NCBI GenBank assembly: GCA_046537735.1
Contig: JBKHKH010000087.1
Coordinates: 1-8,369 of the forward strand
From: JdFR-22 sp046537735
GTDB lineage: Archaea; Halobacteriota; Archaeoglobi; Archaeoglobales; Archaeoglobaceae
DNA length: 8,369 bases
Direction: 5' to 3'
Below the pieces are notes generated by a model, which ran no database searches, was not told the DNA's origin, and saw nothing but the letters and a program-made list of their open reading frames with translations. The stretch's first letter is position 1, and each line of letters begins with the position of its first letter. Position numbers and translations under genes: made by a program. Below, piece after piece: positions 1-6,044 of this stretch.

Positions 1-2
1 GT

Positions 3-680
3 TTAGGCCAGATATGGTTTTGAGTGGGTGTAAAGATTGGACAATAGATTTAAGATTAAGACAATGGCCAAACTTATGGCCAAAATAGATACACCTTTTG
101 TATACCCCATCCCCAGAAAACTCTCACCTATAAAGAACAAAATTAGAAATGAAGAGTTCAGTAACTGTGGAACGTCCATAAAAAATTCTGTATTCAATTT
201 TCTTACCCTGAAGGTTACGTAACCCAGAATGATTACAAGGGGTAAGGTGGCCAGACCAGCAATGAGAAGTAACTCTAGGTTATATATGATGGAGAATTTC
301 TCACCGACCAGCCAGATGATAGCACCATATAGCAAAACATCTCTAATTCTGTTGAGGTCCAATCCTATCTTGCTGGTATTCATTGTATACAGGTTTAAGT
401 ATAGGGCTGGAATGAAAATTGCGATAACGGTAAACACACTCAAGTGAGTGATGTCTGTGTTTAGAAAGTGTCCCAGGGCGAATACAAGAAGTCCAACCAT
501 TATCATGGAGTAAAACAAGATTATAGCTCCCAGATCATCTGAGTCAAGCCCGAATCTTTTGAATGGTTTAAGTGCGTAGCCGAAAACGCACAGGAACATG
601 GTCAGCATACTGAAGTAAAGGACCCAATACATATTATAATAATAATCATCAAAATCTAAATAAAGCTTTCTATTAATCAT
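3..680 (-). CDS. Hypothetical seven-helix membrane protein
   Basis: I do not recognise the family of this 225-residue protein. About seven hydrophobic segments are visible, near residues 18-37, 51-73, 79-98, 114-132, 136-157, 173-191 and 195-216. Basic residues cluster in loops 1 (K38, K41, R42), 3 (K104, R111, R113) and 5 (R158, R160, K161). By the positive-inside rule this predicts an outside N-terminus and an inside C-terminus, the topology common in seven-helix sensors. That function is inference only. There is no retinal-type lysine in the last helix and no attached signalling domain. The gene lies 36 bp after the response regulator on the same strand, so the two may be cotranscribed. 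The ATG at 680 is taken as start. The ATG at residue 17 (position 632) is a real alternative, because a TATA-like TTTATTT lies about 27 bp ahead of it. The stop is TAA at 3-5. The gene looks more AT-rich than the transporter genes. Confidence 0.75.
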   Translation of the reverse strand: MINRKLYLDFDDYYYNMYWVLYFSMLTMFLCVFGYALKPFKRFGLDSDDLGAIILFYSMIMVGLLVFALGHFLNTDITHLSVFTVIAIFIPALYLNLYTMNTSKIGLDLNRIRDVLLYGAIIWLVGEKFSIIYNLELLLIAGLATLPLVIILGYVTFRVRKLNTEFFMDVPQLLNSSFLILFFIGESFLGMGYTKGVSILAISLAIVLILNLLSNLYTHSKPYLA

Positions 681-685
681 TAGTA

Positions 686-704
686 TACTATATAAAAAAG
701 TGAA
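686..704 (-). promoter_or_regulatory. T-rich, TATA-like element between regulator and membrane protein
   Basis: On the minus strand this short gap reads as a run of six T followed by ATATAG. It could be an oligo-T terminator for the response regulator or a TATA box for the downstream gene. Its centre is only about 14-16 bp from the ATG at 680, which is too close for a normal leaderless promoter, so the terminator reading is slightly favoured. An AAATTTATTT element at about 703-712, some 27 bp from that ATG, is another promoter candidate. Confidence 0.35.
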
Positions 705-716
705 ATAAATTTCTGG

Positions 717-1103
717 CTAACTGGCTAAGGTCTCTTGTATACCCTCAATTATGTCCTTTTCTTTATATGGTTTTGTTATATATCTATCGGCTCCCACTTT
801 CATGACATTTTCTTTATACTTTTCTTGAGCAGCCGCAGTAAGAACAATTATCTTTACTCCAGGATTTAATTTTTTGATCTCTTCAGTTGCAGAAATACCG
901 CTCATGGCCACTTCAGCCATATTCCCTTCCTCGGGCATCCGTAGATCCATCAGAATGACCTCAGGATCTAATTTTTTGAACTGGTTGATAGCCTCTACCT
1001 TGTCCCCTGCTTCTCCCACCACTTCATAATCGTTTTTTTCTAGCATAGACCTGAGAAGCATTCGAACATATTTATTATCATCTACTATGAGAATTCTTAC
1101 CAT
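717..1103 (-). CDS. CheY-like single-domain response regulator
   Basis: This 128-residue protein is a stand-alone receiver domain, a cytoplasmic phospho-switch that accepts phosphate from a histidine kinase. The canonical residues are present: acidic pair D8-D9, phosphoacceptor D53 in LMDLRMP, switch threonine T89 in VLTA, and K111 in the TKPY motif. No DNA-binding or enzymatic output domain follows, so it must act by protein contact, as CheY and Spo0F do. Compared with CheY, the loop after D53 carries about eight extra residues (roughly 58-66, EGNMAEVA), and the usual MDG turn reads MSG. No kinase or chemotaxis gene lies in the window. A seven-helix membrane protein follows 36 bp downstream on the same strand and could be a partner, but this is inference. 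The ATG at 1103 is supported by an upstream TATA-like element and by the immediate MVRILIVDD first strand. Confidence 0.93.
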   Translation of the reverse strand: MVRILIVDDNKYVRMLLRSMLEKNDYEVVGEAGDKVEAINQFKKLDPEVILMDLRMPEEGNMAEVAMSGISATEEIKKLNPGVKIIVLTAAAQEKYKENVMKVGADRYITKPYKEKDIIEGIQETLAS

Positions 1104-1120
1104 TCTCTATCCCTTCTTAC

Positions 1121-1130
1121 CCTTTATAAT
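1121..1130 (-). promoter_or_regulatory. TATA box of the response regulator gene
   Basis: The minus strand reads ATTATAAAGG, with the TATA core centred about 23-24 bp from the ATG at 1103 and A-rich sequence (GAAAATTG) just upstream. This fits a leaderless archaeal promoter, though the spacing is at the short end. Confidence 0.55.
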
Positions 1131-1161
1131 CAATTTTCATGCCACTACGCCAGCACATTTC

Positions 1162-1207
1162 ACTACTGCTCGATATTATTATCTCAGAGGATAATAAGTC
1201 CAGTAGT
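1162..1207. repeat. Interrupted 46 bp inverted repeat in the divergent intergenic region
   Basis: Two nested perfect arms are visible. The inner TTATTATC (1176-1183) pairs with GATAATAA (1190-1197) across a 6-base loop. The outer ACTACTG (1162-1168) pairs with CAGTAGT (1201-1207). The arms are separated by 7 bases on the left and 3 on the right. It lies between the divergent response regulator and nob1 transcription units. A TATAAAA sequence (1207-1213) touches the right arm. It may be an operator for a dimeric regulator or a folded RNA element; no specific regulator can be named. Confidence 0.55.
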
Positions 1208-1288
1208 ATAAAAACGTAATGGAATTTTGACCAATTCGATAAAGTTCAACTGGTGGAAAGGTAAGAGTAATAAAATAACTCAATAAGT

Positions 1289-1314
1289 AAAATATTTAAG
1301 GTAATTCGGTAATT
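1289..1314 (+). promoter_or_regulatory. TATA box of the small membrane protein-nob1 unit, with tandem heptamer
   Basis: AAAATATTTAA is centred near 1295, which predicts transcription from about 1320. That is either at the GTG codons at 1320/1323 or about 12 bases before the ATG at 1332. Immediately downstream the heptamer GGTAATT occurs twice (1300-1306 and 1308-1314) with an 8 bp period. This could be a repressor site over the initiation region, but two short copies may be chance. Confidence 0.5.
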
Positions 1315-1331
1315 AACTTGTGGTGAGGTCA

Positions 1332-1547
1332 ATGAACATCGTTAGAAGTGCTCTTGGAGTGTTATTTCTAGTGGCAGGATTGATTGTTTTTTATTTTATG
1401 CCAGCATACTCTATAACATCGAATGGAGTGGAAGAAGTCTATTATGTAAATATAGCTGGCGGAGTAGCTTTGTCCGTAGTGGGAATATTCTTCCTGGTAA
1501 CAGGATTAAAAAGTAGAAAAGTAACCTTAAAGTTTGATAATGAATGA
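1332..1547 (+). CDS. Small two-helix membrane protein, unknown function
   Basis: This 71-residue protein has two hydrophobic segments, about residues 5-23 and 42-60. They are joined by a short polar loop (TSNGVEEVYYVN), and a basic, hydrophilic tail follows (KSRKVTLKFDNE). I do not recognise the family. The ATG at 1332 is chosen because GGTGAGG (1322-1328), a good match to the archaeal Shine-Dalgarno, lies just ahead of it. In-frame GTG codons at 1320 and 1323 are alternatives: they lie at the expected distance for a leaderless transcript from the TATA box near 1295 and would add up to four residues. Its stop overlaps the nob1 start in an ATGA junction, so it is very likely cotranscribed and translationally coupled with that ribosome-maturation gene. 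No mechanistic link between the two is evident. Confidence 0.75.
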   Translation: MNIVRSALGVLFLVAGLIVFYFMPAYSITSNGVEEVYYVNIAGGVALSVVGIFFLVTGLKSRKVTLKFDNE

Positions 1548-2002
1548 TGGACAATATTGTGCATGTGATGGACTCAAGCGCTATATTCAGGAAGAAGCGG
1601 TATGAACAAATGGTTACGGTTCCCGAAGTAGTAGAAGAAATAAAGGATGAGGATTCCAAGCTGTTCTTATCGCTCATAGATATTAAGATTGAAGAACCAT
1701 CTGAAGGATTCGTATCGACGGTGAACGAAGTTGCTGCCAGGAGCGGGGATATCCATAAATTGTCCCAAACTGACATCAAGCTGATCGCCAAAGCTTTGGA
1801 GTTAGAAGGTGTACTGGTTACAGACGACTACGCCATACAGAACGTGGCCGGCATTCTGGGTATAAAAGTGGACAACATACTGCAGCCAACGATTTTCAGA
1901 ACATATAAGTGGATCAGAGTGTGCAAGGGGTGTAAAAGAGTTACCGAGCACAAGATATGCCCCATATGCGGTAGCGAAACTTCCATAAAGAAAGAAAAAT
2001 AA
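1544..2002 (+). CDS. nob1: Nob1-type rRNA maturation endonuclease (PIN domain plus zinc ribbon)
   Basis: In archaea Nob1 is the endonuclease that makes the final cut at the 3' end of pre-16S rRNA during small-subunit maturation in the cytoplasm. The 152-residue protein starts with a PIN domain. Candidate metal ligands are D10 (MDSSAIF), E28 or E31 (VPEVVEEI), D77 (LSQTDIKLIAKA) and D94-D95 (VTDDYAIQNVA); the last two motifs are typical of Nob1. A C-terminal zinc ribbon follows, with ligands C127 and C130 (CKGC) and C139 and C142 (CPIC), then a lysine-rich tail. Length and domain order match archaeal Nob1 rather than VapC toxins, which lack the ribbon. The gene overlaps the preceding small membrane protein by 4 bp (ATGA). 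A second ATG at 1547 is an equally possible start. It converges on livM, leaving only 18 bp between the stops. Confidence 0.93.
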   Translation: MMDNIVHVMDSSAIFRKKRYEQMVTVPEVVEEIKDEDSKLFLSLIDIKIEEPSEGFVSTVNEVAARSGDIHKLSQTDIKLIAKALELEGVLVTDDYAIQNVAGILGIKVDNILQPTIFRTYKWIRVCKGCKRVTEHKICPICGSETSIKKEK

Positions 2003-2008
2003 TAAATT
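1984..2008 (-). terminator. Oligo-T terminator region for livHM
   Basis: Just past the livM stop, the minus strand runs through TTTATTATTTTTCTTTCTTT, the kind of U-rich tract that ends archaeal transcripts without a hairpin. It overlaps the lysine-rich 3' end of nob1 on the other strand. Confidence 0.5.
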
Positions 2009-2020
2009 GATGGTACTTGC

Positions 2021-3076
2021 TTACTCGTTCTTGGTCGATCTCTTCTCTCCTCTCCCTCTTCTCTCTGAAACTCTCTTGATAGAGGGGTTTAAGATGGGTT
2101 TTTCCTTTATAAGTCCCTCAGGCCTATATATCAGTATCATGATCAATAAGAGCCCGAAGATCATGTATTCCACCCATTGCAGTCCTACAGGCAACCAGCC
2201 GAACACATCGTACTTGTAGGTCTCCAGCATGAACCTTATGATCACGAAGATGGATACGCCGGCGACTACGCCCTTGGTGTTACCTCTACCCCCCAGCAGT
2301 ATCATAAAGATGGGGAAAAATGTCCACTCGATCTTATTGAATGACTTGCCCATTATAGTTGATAGCTGTAGAGAAAGAAGTACGCCACCCACTGCAGCGA
2401 TCGCCGAACCGAGGGCTACGGTCTTGATCCTGATCTTCATTATATCCTTTCCGTAGGCAGAAACCACGTCTTCGTTCTCTCTCATCGCCTTCAGCAGTCT
2501 TCCATAGGGTGATTGGAGCATTCTGTTGACCATGTAGTAAATGATCACGGCAACAATGGAGATCAATATGGCATAACCAAGTATATTGTACTCACCGGGA
2601 ACGAATTTGAGGACATTGGGGGTTGAAACACCATAGTAACCGCCTACTATATCGGGGTGGTTATTACTGGCGATCCATGCCACCTCACTGATGGCCAGAA
2701 GCGTCAGAGCCAAATAAAGCTCCGAGAGCCTGGCACTGGGCAGGATAGATATGGCCCCTACTGCAGCACCCAGAACTAGAGCTAAGGCAATGGCTAACAG
2801 AAAAATGCCTAAACCAACCCAGGGGTTCTGGGCAATCATATCATTTAAAATGCCTTTTACCTCACCACTGGCGGTTGCAATATTACCGCTCACCCCGAAG
2901 TAGGCCATCAGTAATCTGTTCATTATTCCCCCTACAGCGATAGCTCCCATCAGCACGGCGAGGTTTCTGCCGAACTGGGGGATACCTCCATAGCCGAACT
3001 CGATGTTTAGGCTAAGACCCACTATAAGATATATGCCTATCCAGATCAGAATGCTCAGGACGAAGATGAACTCCAT
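2021..3076 (-). CDS. livM: Branched-chain amino acid type ABC importer permease LivM
   Basis: This is one of the two membrane permease subunits of a HAAT-family importer; it forms the translocation channel with LivH. The 351-residue protein is strongly hydrophobic. Family features include the N-terminal LIVGLSLNI segment, the SELYLALTLLAISEVAW helix, the cytoplasmic coupling region (RLLKAMRENEDVVSAYGKDIMKI) that contacts the ATPase, the following AAVGGVLLS helix, and the C-terminal YRPEGL motif. It then has a basic, soluble tail of about 25 residues, rich in Arg, Lys and Glu. An ATG at 3094 is in frame. I prefer the ATG at 3076 because a strong Shine-Dalgarno, GGAGGAGG (3085-3092), sits 8 bases ahead of it; the longer start would place that site inside the coding sequence. 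The gene overlaps the livH end by 22 bp, which suggests coupled translation. Confidence 0.93.
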   Translation of the reverse strand: MEFIFVLSILIWIGIYLIVGLSLNIEFGYGGIPQFGRNLAVLMGAIAVGGIMNRLLMAYFGVSGNIATASGEVKGILNDMIAQNPWVGLGIFLLAIALALVLGAAVGAISILPSARLSELYLALTLLAISEVAWIASNNHPDIVGGYYGVSTPNVLKFVPGEYNILGYAILISIVAVIIYYMVNRMLQSPYGRLLKAMRENEDVVSAYGKDIMKIRIKTVALGSAIAAVGGVLLSLQLSTIMGKSFNKIEWTFFPIFMILLGGRGNTKGVVAGVSIFVIIRFMLETYKYDVFGWLPVGLQWVEYMIFGLLLIMILIYRPEGLIKEKPILNPSIKRVSERRGRGEKRSTKNE

Positions 3077-3975
3077 TTGAACAACCTCCTCCATTTAATT
3101 GACAATATTCCTTTGGGAGCTAGGAACAACATCAGTACCAGTACGATCAGGGAGACAACTCTGCTGTAGACCAGGACCTCTGGCCCCACTATCTTGGAGA
3201 GCTGGAAGGTAACAAATGACTCTGAAACCCCAATGACGTATCCACCGATAACGGCTCCAAAAATTGTCCCTAGTCCACCGACTATACTTGCGGCGATCAC
3301 TGAGACTATGATCACATCACCCACAAAGGGGTATATCTGCTGCTTGAAGGGCAGTAAAGCCCCGGCAACACAGGCGAAACCTCCTGAAAGTGCCCAGGAA
3401 ACCAATCTGGTGGTCTCCACATTCACCCCCATCACCTGGGCGAGAGAAGGATTTTCCATGGAGGCCCTCATGGCAACCCCGAATTTGGTCTTGAAAAGGA
3501 GAACGTATAGAGCAGAAAGCATTAAAACTATAACCATAATGGAAACCACAAAAATCCCCTGAAAGCCCCAGATAGGGAAATCAAGAGGGGTGAAGATGAA
3601 GTTCTTGGCAGATCTCATGGTCATGTTCTCCAGCAGATCTGAAAATGCTCCCGCACCACCGTACAAAACAAGGTCTATACCGAGGGTGGAGATCATTAGG
3701 GTTATGATCCCTGCTCCTCTGGAGATCAGGGGCCGGATGATGGCCAGATAAACTGCTAACCCCATTATGCCACCAAGGACAAAGACCATTGGAAGTGACA
3801 TATAGGGATGGATGTCTGCAAGCCTGAAAAACGCAAGTGTCATATAACTGCCTACAACAGCGAAAGTACCTTGTGCCAGGTTAGGAACTCCGGTAGTGAC
3901 GTAGGTCATGGTCAGTCCAATGCTTATCAGCACTATCAAGTTCGAGTAGATTATTGCACTCTCTAACACAGCCAT
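3055..3975 (-). CDS. livH: Branched-chain amino acid type ABC importer permease LivH
   Basis: This is the second permease subunit of the HAAT-family importer and the LivM partner. At 306 residues it is close to the usual length. The N-terminal stretch has the hallmark order ISIGLTMTYVTTGVPNLAQG followed by FAVVGSY. The coupling region, FGVAMRASMENPSLAQVMGV leading into NVETTRLVSWALSGG, and the later AAGIVGGLGT-like motif (here AASIVGGLGT) are typical of LivH. About eight hydrophobic helices are expected. The C-terminus ends KWRRLFKW plus five serines; this tail is encoded where the gene overlaps the livM ribosome binding site and start, so its sequence may be shaped by the overlap. It is the first gene of the minus arm. 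The ATG at 3975 lies 26.5 bp from the centre of the shared TATA box, which implies a leaderless message. Confidence 0.95.
   Translation of the reverse strand: MAVLESAIIYSNLIVLISIGLTMTYVTTGVPNLAQGTFAVVGSYMTLAFFRLADIHPYMSLPMVFVLGGIMGLAVYLAIIRPLISRGAGIITLMISTLGIDLVLYGGAGAFSDLLENMTMRSAKNFIFTPLDFPIWGFQGIFVVSIMVIVLMLSALYVLLFKTKFGVAMRASMENPSLAQVMGVNVETTRLVSWALSGGFACVAGALLPFKQQIYPFVGDVIIVSVIAASIVGGLGTIFGAVIGGYVIGVSESFVTFQLSKIVGPEVLVYSRVVSLIVLVLMLFLAPKGILSIKWRRLFKWSSSSS
3085..3092 (-). promoter_or_regulatory. Strong ribosome binding site deciding the livM start
   Basis: GGAGGAGG on the minus strand lies within the last codons of livH, 8 bases ahead of the ATG at 3076. It argues against the upstream in-frame ATG at 3094, which has no site of its own. 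As an internal gene of a polycistronic message, livM would need such a site, unlike the leaderless first gene. Confidence 0.7.
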
Positions 3976-3989
3976 GTTATTAACTCAAA

Positions 3990-4013
3990 CCAAAAGTTTT
4001 TAAAAAGTTTAGG
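3990..4013. promoter_or_regulatory. Shared palindromic TATA box for livHM and livKGF
   Basis: The core TTTTTAAAAA (3997-4006) is a perfect 10 bp palindrome centred between 4001 and 4002. The centre is 26.5 bp from the first base of livK (4028) and 26.5 bp from the first base of livH (3975). It is flanked on both sides by A-rich BRE-like sequence when read in each direction: CCAAAAG for livK and CCTAAAC for livH. The intergenic region is only 52 bp, so there is no room for two separate TATA boxes at normal spacing. It probably serves as a bidirectional leaderless promoter. Confidence 0.7.
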
Positions 4014-4027
4014 TTACGTTTTGACCT

Positions 4028-5287
4028 ATGGTAGGTAAAAAATTATTGTTGTTGGTATCTGTTGTACTAGCAGCATCCCTAATGGCCTGTGCAGAGGAGC
4101 CGACTGAAGAAGGGACAACTGAGATACCCATTGGCGCTCTGGTGGATTTGTCTGGACCCTTAACCACCTATGGTAAGGATATCCAGACCACCACTGAAAT
4201 AGCTAAAGAAGAGATCAATGAATACTTCGAATCCCAGGACATGCCCTACAGGGTTAAAACGTATACCGAAGATACCAAAGTAGACCCCACTGTGTGCCTG
4301 CAAAAAGTCCAGTCTCTCTACGGTAGGGACGTAAGGATGATCGTTGGTCCCATGGGTAGTGGAGAATTGGGCAATATAGCCAGTTACGTAGATGATAACA
4401 AGATACTGGTGGTCTCTCCGTCTTCGACCGCTGCACCGGAGATGGTTGGTTTGAATCAGCCGGAAGATAAGAAATATATCTTCAGGTTCGTGGCTACGGA
4501 TGCTTTCCAGACCAGAGCCATTGCAGAGGTTGCCAAAGATCAGGGAGTAAAAGCAGTGGTGATCACCCATATCGGAAATGACTGGGGTAAAGGACTTGAC
4601 GAATTCGGGACCCAGAGATTTGAAGATGCCGGGATCGAAGTTGCTGGACATGTGGAATACCCTGATCCTCCGCCTGCCGACTTCACACCATATGTGTCTA
4701 CTATAGAGGATGGAGTCAATGAGCTGATGGATGAATATGATGCAAGCGAGATCGCTGTAGTGACCTTCAGTTATGAAGAAGTGAGTGCAATGCTCTCTCA
4801 GACCAGCAGCAACTCAGAGCTGATGAACGTCCACTGGATAGGCTGTGACGGTACAGCAAAGAGCTCGAGGGTGCTAGAAGACGTTCCTGACAAGGCCAAT
4901 AAGGTAGGACTTTTCAGCACTGTCTCTGAAATGAAAGGAAGAGCTTATGATGACCTCAATCAGACATATTACCAGAGAACCGGGGACACACCCAAGGCAT
5001 ACGGTCTGAATGCCTACGACTCCGAATGGGTTCTGGCCCTGGCAGCTGCCCAGGTCCATCAGGAAACAGGCAGCTTTAACACAGAGAAAATATCTGAGAC
5101 CATATCTGAGGTCGCTGAGAAATACAGTGAAGGAGAATACGGTGTTTACCCCGTCAGCGGACCAGTGGAGCTGAACGAGTGGAACGATAGAGTTGTACCT
5201 CAGTTCGAGGTTTACAAAGTACAGGATGGCAAGTGGATAGACACTGGAACATGGTTCTATGAGAACGAGACAGTCGTATGGGAGTGA
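4028..5287 (+). CDS. livK: Branched-chain amino acid type ABC importer substrate-binding lipoprotein
   Basis: This is the extracytoplasmic receptor of the importer, a type I periplasmic-binding fold (Peripla_BP_6). The 419 residues begin with a signal peptide: MVGKK, a hydrophobic core, then the lipobox LMAC with C21 as the probable lipid anchor. An acidic, Thr/Glu-rich linker follows (about 22-33). The mature domain opens with IPIGALVDLSGPLTTYGKD, the usual first strand and helix. The ligand-contact loop SPSSTAAPEM (130-139) matches the Ser/Thr motif that holds the alpha-amino and carboxyl groups in amino-acid binders. The hinge regions near VITHIGNDWGKG and HWIGCDG are also recognisable. 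The ligand could be Leu/Ile/Val or another amino acid, amide or urea, and cannot be fixed from sequence. The protein is strongly acidic. It leads the plus arm and overlaps livG by 29 bp. Confidence 0.93.
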   Translation: MVGKKLLLLVSVVLAASLMACAEEPTEEGTTEIPIGALVDLSGPLTTYGKDIQTTTEIAKEEINEYFESQDMPYRVKTYTEDTKVDPTVCLQKVQSLYGRDVRMIVGPMGSGELGNIASYVDDNKILVVSPSSTAAPEMVGLNQPEDKKYIFRFVATDAFQTRAIAEVAKDQGVKAVVITHIGNDWGKGLDEFGTQRFEDAGIEVAGHVEYPDPPPADFTPYVSTIEDGVNELMDEYDASEIAVVTFSYEEVSAMLSQTSSNSELMNVHWIGCDGTAKSSRVLEDVPDKANKVGLFSTVSEMKGRAYDDLNQTYYQRTGDTPKAYGLNAYDSEWVLALAAAQVHQETGSFNTEKISETISEVAEKYSEGEYGVYPVSGPVELNEWNDRVVPQFEVYKVQDGKWIDTGTWFYENETVVWE

Positions 5288-6044
5288 GATCCTAAGAGTT
5301 CAAAATCTCTTTAAATTTTTTGATGAATTAAAGGCACTTGACGGAGTAGATATAGGAGTTAAAAAAGGAGATATTACTCTAGTAATCGGACCCAATGGAA
5401 GCGGTAAGACCACTCTGATAAATTGTATCTCCGGTTTTCATCCTTCCAATGGGGGCCACATTTATTTTAATGATGAAGATATCACCAATAAACCCCCTTA
5501 TTACATCTTCGAGAGCGGTATCGCCAGGACTTTTCAGATACCACAACCCCTCAAGCTCCTGACGGTCCTGGAGAACCTGCTTATAGCCAATTACAATCCA
5601 GGAGAAGAAATATTTAAAAGCCTGGGAAAGTCCTGGGAGGATATAGAGGAAAAAACAGTAGAGAAAGCGTTCGAGGTCCTGGAATTCCTGGAAATAGATC
5701 ATCTGTGGGATACCTTAGCTTCCCAGCTCAGTGGGGGACAGCTCAAGCTGGTGGAAGTAGGTCGAGCAATGATGACCGATGCTCAACTGGTGGTCATGGA
5801 TGAGCCGGTAGCTGGAGTCAACCCAGTTCTGGCGAAGACCATCCTGAACCGTATAACAGACCTTAAAAAGAGAGGTTATAGTTTCCTTATAGTGGAGCAC
5901 AGACTTGATCTGGTGCTTCCCTATGTGGATTACATTTATGTCATGGCCAAGGGCAAGGTTTTTGCCCAGGGTGTTGAAGAGGAGATAATGAAGAACAAAG
6001 AAGTGATCGAGGTGTATCTCGGTGATATACACGAAGAACCTTAG
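5259..6044 (+). CDS. livG: Branched-chain amino acid type ABC importer ATPase LivG
   Basis: This is the first of two cytoplasmic ATPases that power the LivHM channel. The 261-residue protein has all nucleotide-binding motifs: Walker A GPNGSGKTT (44-52), Q-loop ARTFQIPQ (89-96), signature LSGGQ (157-161), Walker B LVVMDEP (177-183) with catalytic E182, and H-loop histidine H214 in IVEHRLDLV. The C-terminal AQGVEEEIMKNKEVIEVYLG is the LivG-type end. The ATG at 5259 is the only plausible start: codons from there to the first conserved strand (ILRVQNLFKFF) contain no other ATG, GTG or TTG in frame. No strong Shine-Dalgarno is visible, so translation probably depends on coupling with livK, which it overlaps by 29 bp. 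It overlaps livF by 23 bp. Confidence 0.94.
   Translation: MRTRQSYGSEILRVQNLFKFFDELKALDGVDIGVKKGDITLVIGPNGSGKTTLINCISGFHPSNGGHIYFNDEDITNKPPYYIFESGIARTFQIPQPLKLLTVLENLLIANYNPGEEIFKSLGKSWEDIEEKTVEKAFEVLEFLEIDHLWDTLASQLSGGQLKLVEVGRAMMTDAQLVVMDEPVAGVNPVLAKTILNRITDLKKRGYSFLIVEHRLDLVLPYVDYIYVMAKGKVFAQGVEEEIMKNKEVIEVYLGDIHEEP
6009..6014 (+). promoter_or_regulatory. Ribosome binding site supporting the GTG start of livF
   Basis: GAGGTG lies 7 bases ahead of GTG at 6022, inside the 3' end of livG. It supports this GTG as the true livF start, which gives a protein beginning just before the conserved KNLSAGYG strand. Confidence 0.6.

Noticed and set aside
3..680. Rhodopsin identity for the seven-helix protein
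   Set aside because: No lysine in a retinal-linking position of the last helix and no rhodopsin-type motifs.
1207..1240. Extra protein gene from the TATAAAA near 1207
   Set aside because: The ATG at 1223 is followed by a stop after two codons; no longer frame begins here.
1411..1791. 126-codon minus-strand open frame opposite the small membrane protein and nob1
   Set aside because: It is antisense to the conserved PIN-domain residues of nob1 and has no plausible start context.
1544..2002. VapC-type toxin reading of the PIN protein
   Set aside because: The C-terminal CXXC-CXXC zinc ribbon and the LSQTDIKLIA and TDDYAIQNVA motifs fit Nob1, and the upstream small gene is a membrane protein rather than a VapB-like antitoxin.
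3194..3562. 122-codon plus-strand open frame inside livH
   Set aside because: Shadow of the livH membrane-helix codons; Thr/Pro/Ile-rich with no domain pattern.
4160..4651. 163-codon open frame on the minus strand inside livK
   Set aside because: It lies wholly within the well-supported livK gene, has no recognisable motifs, and its composition reads as the antisense of conserved codons.
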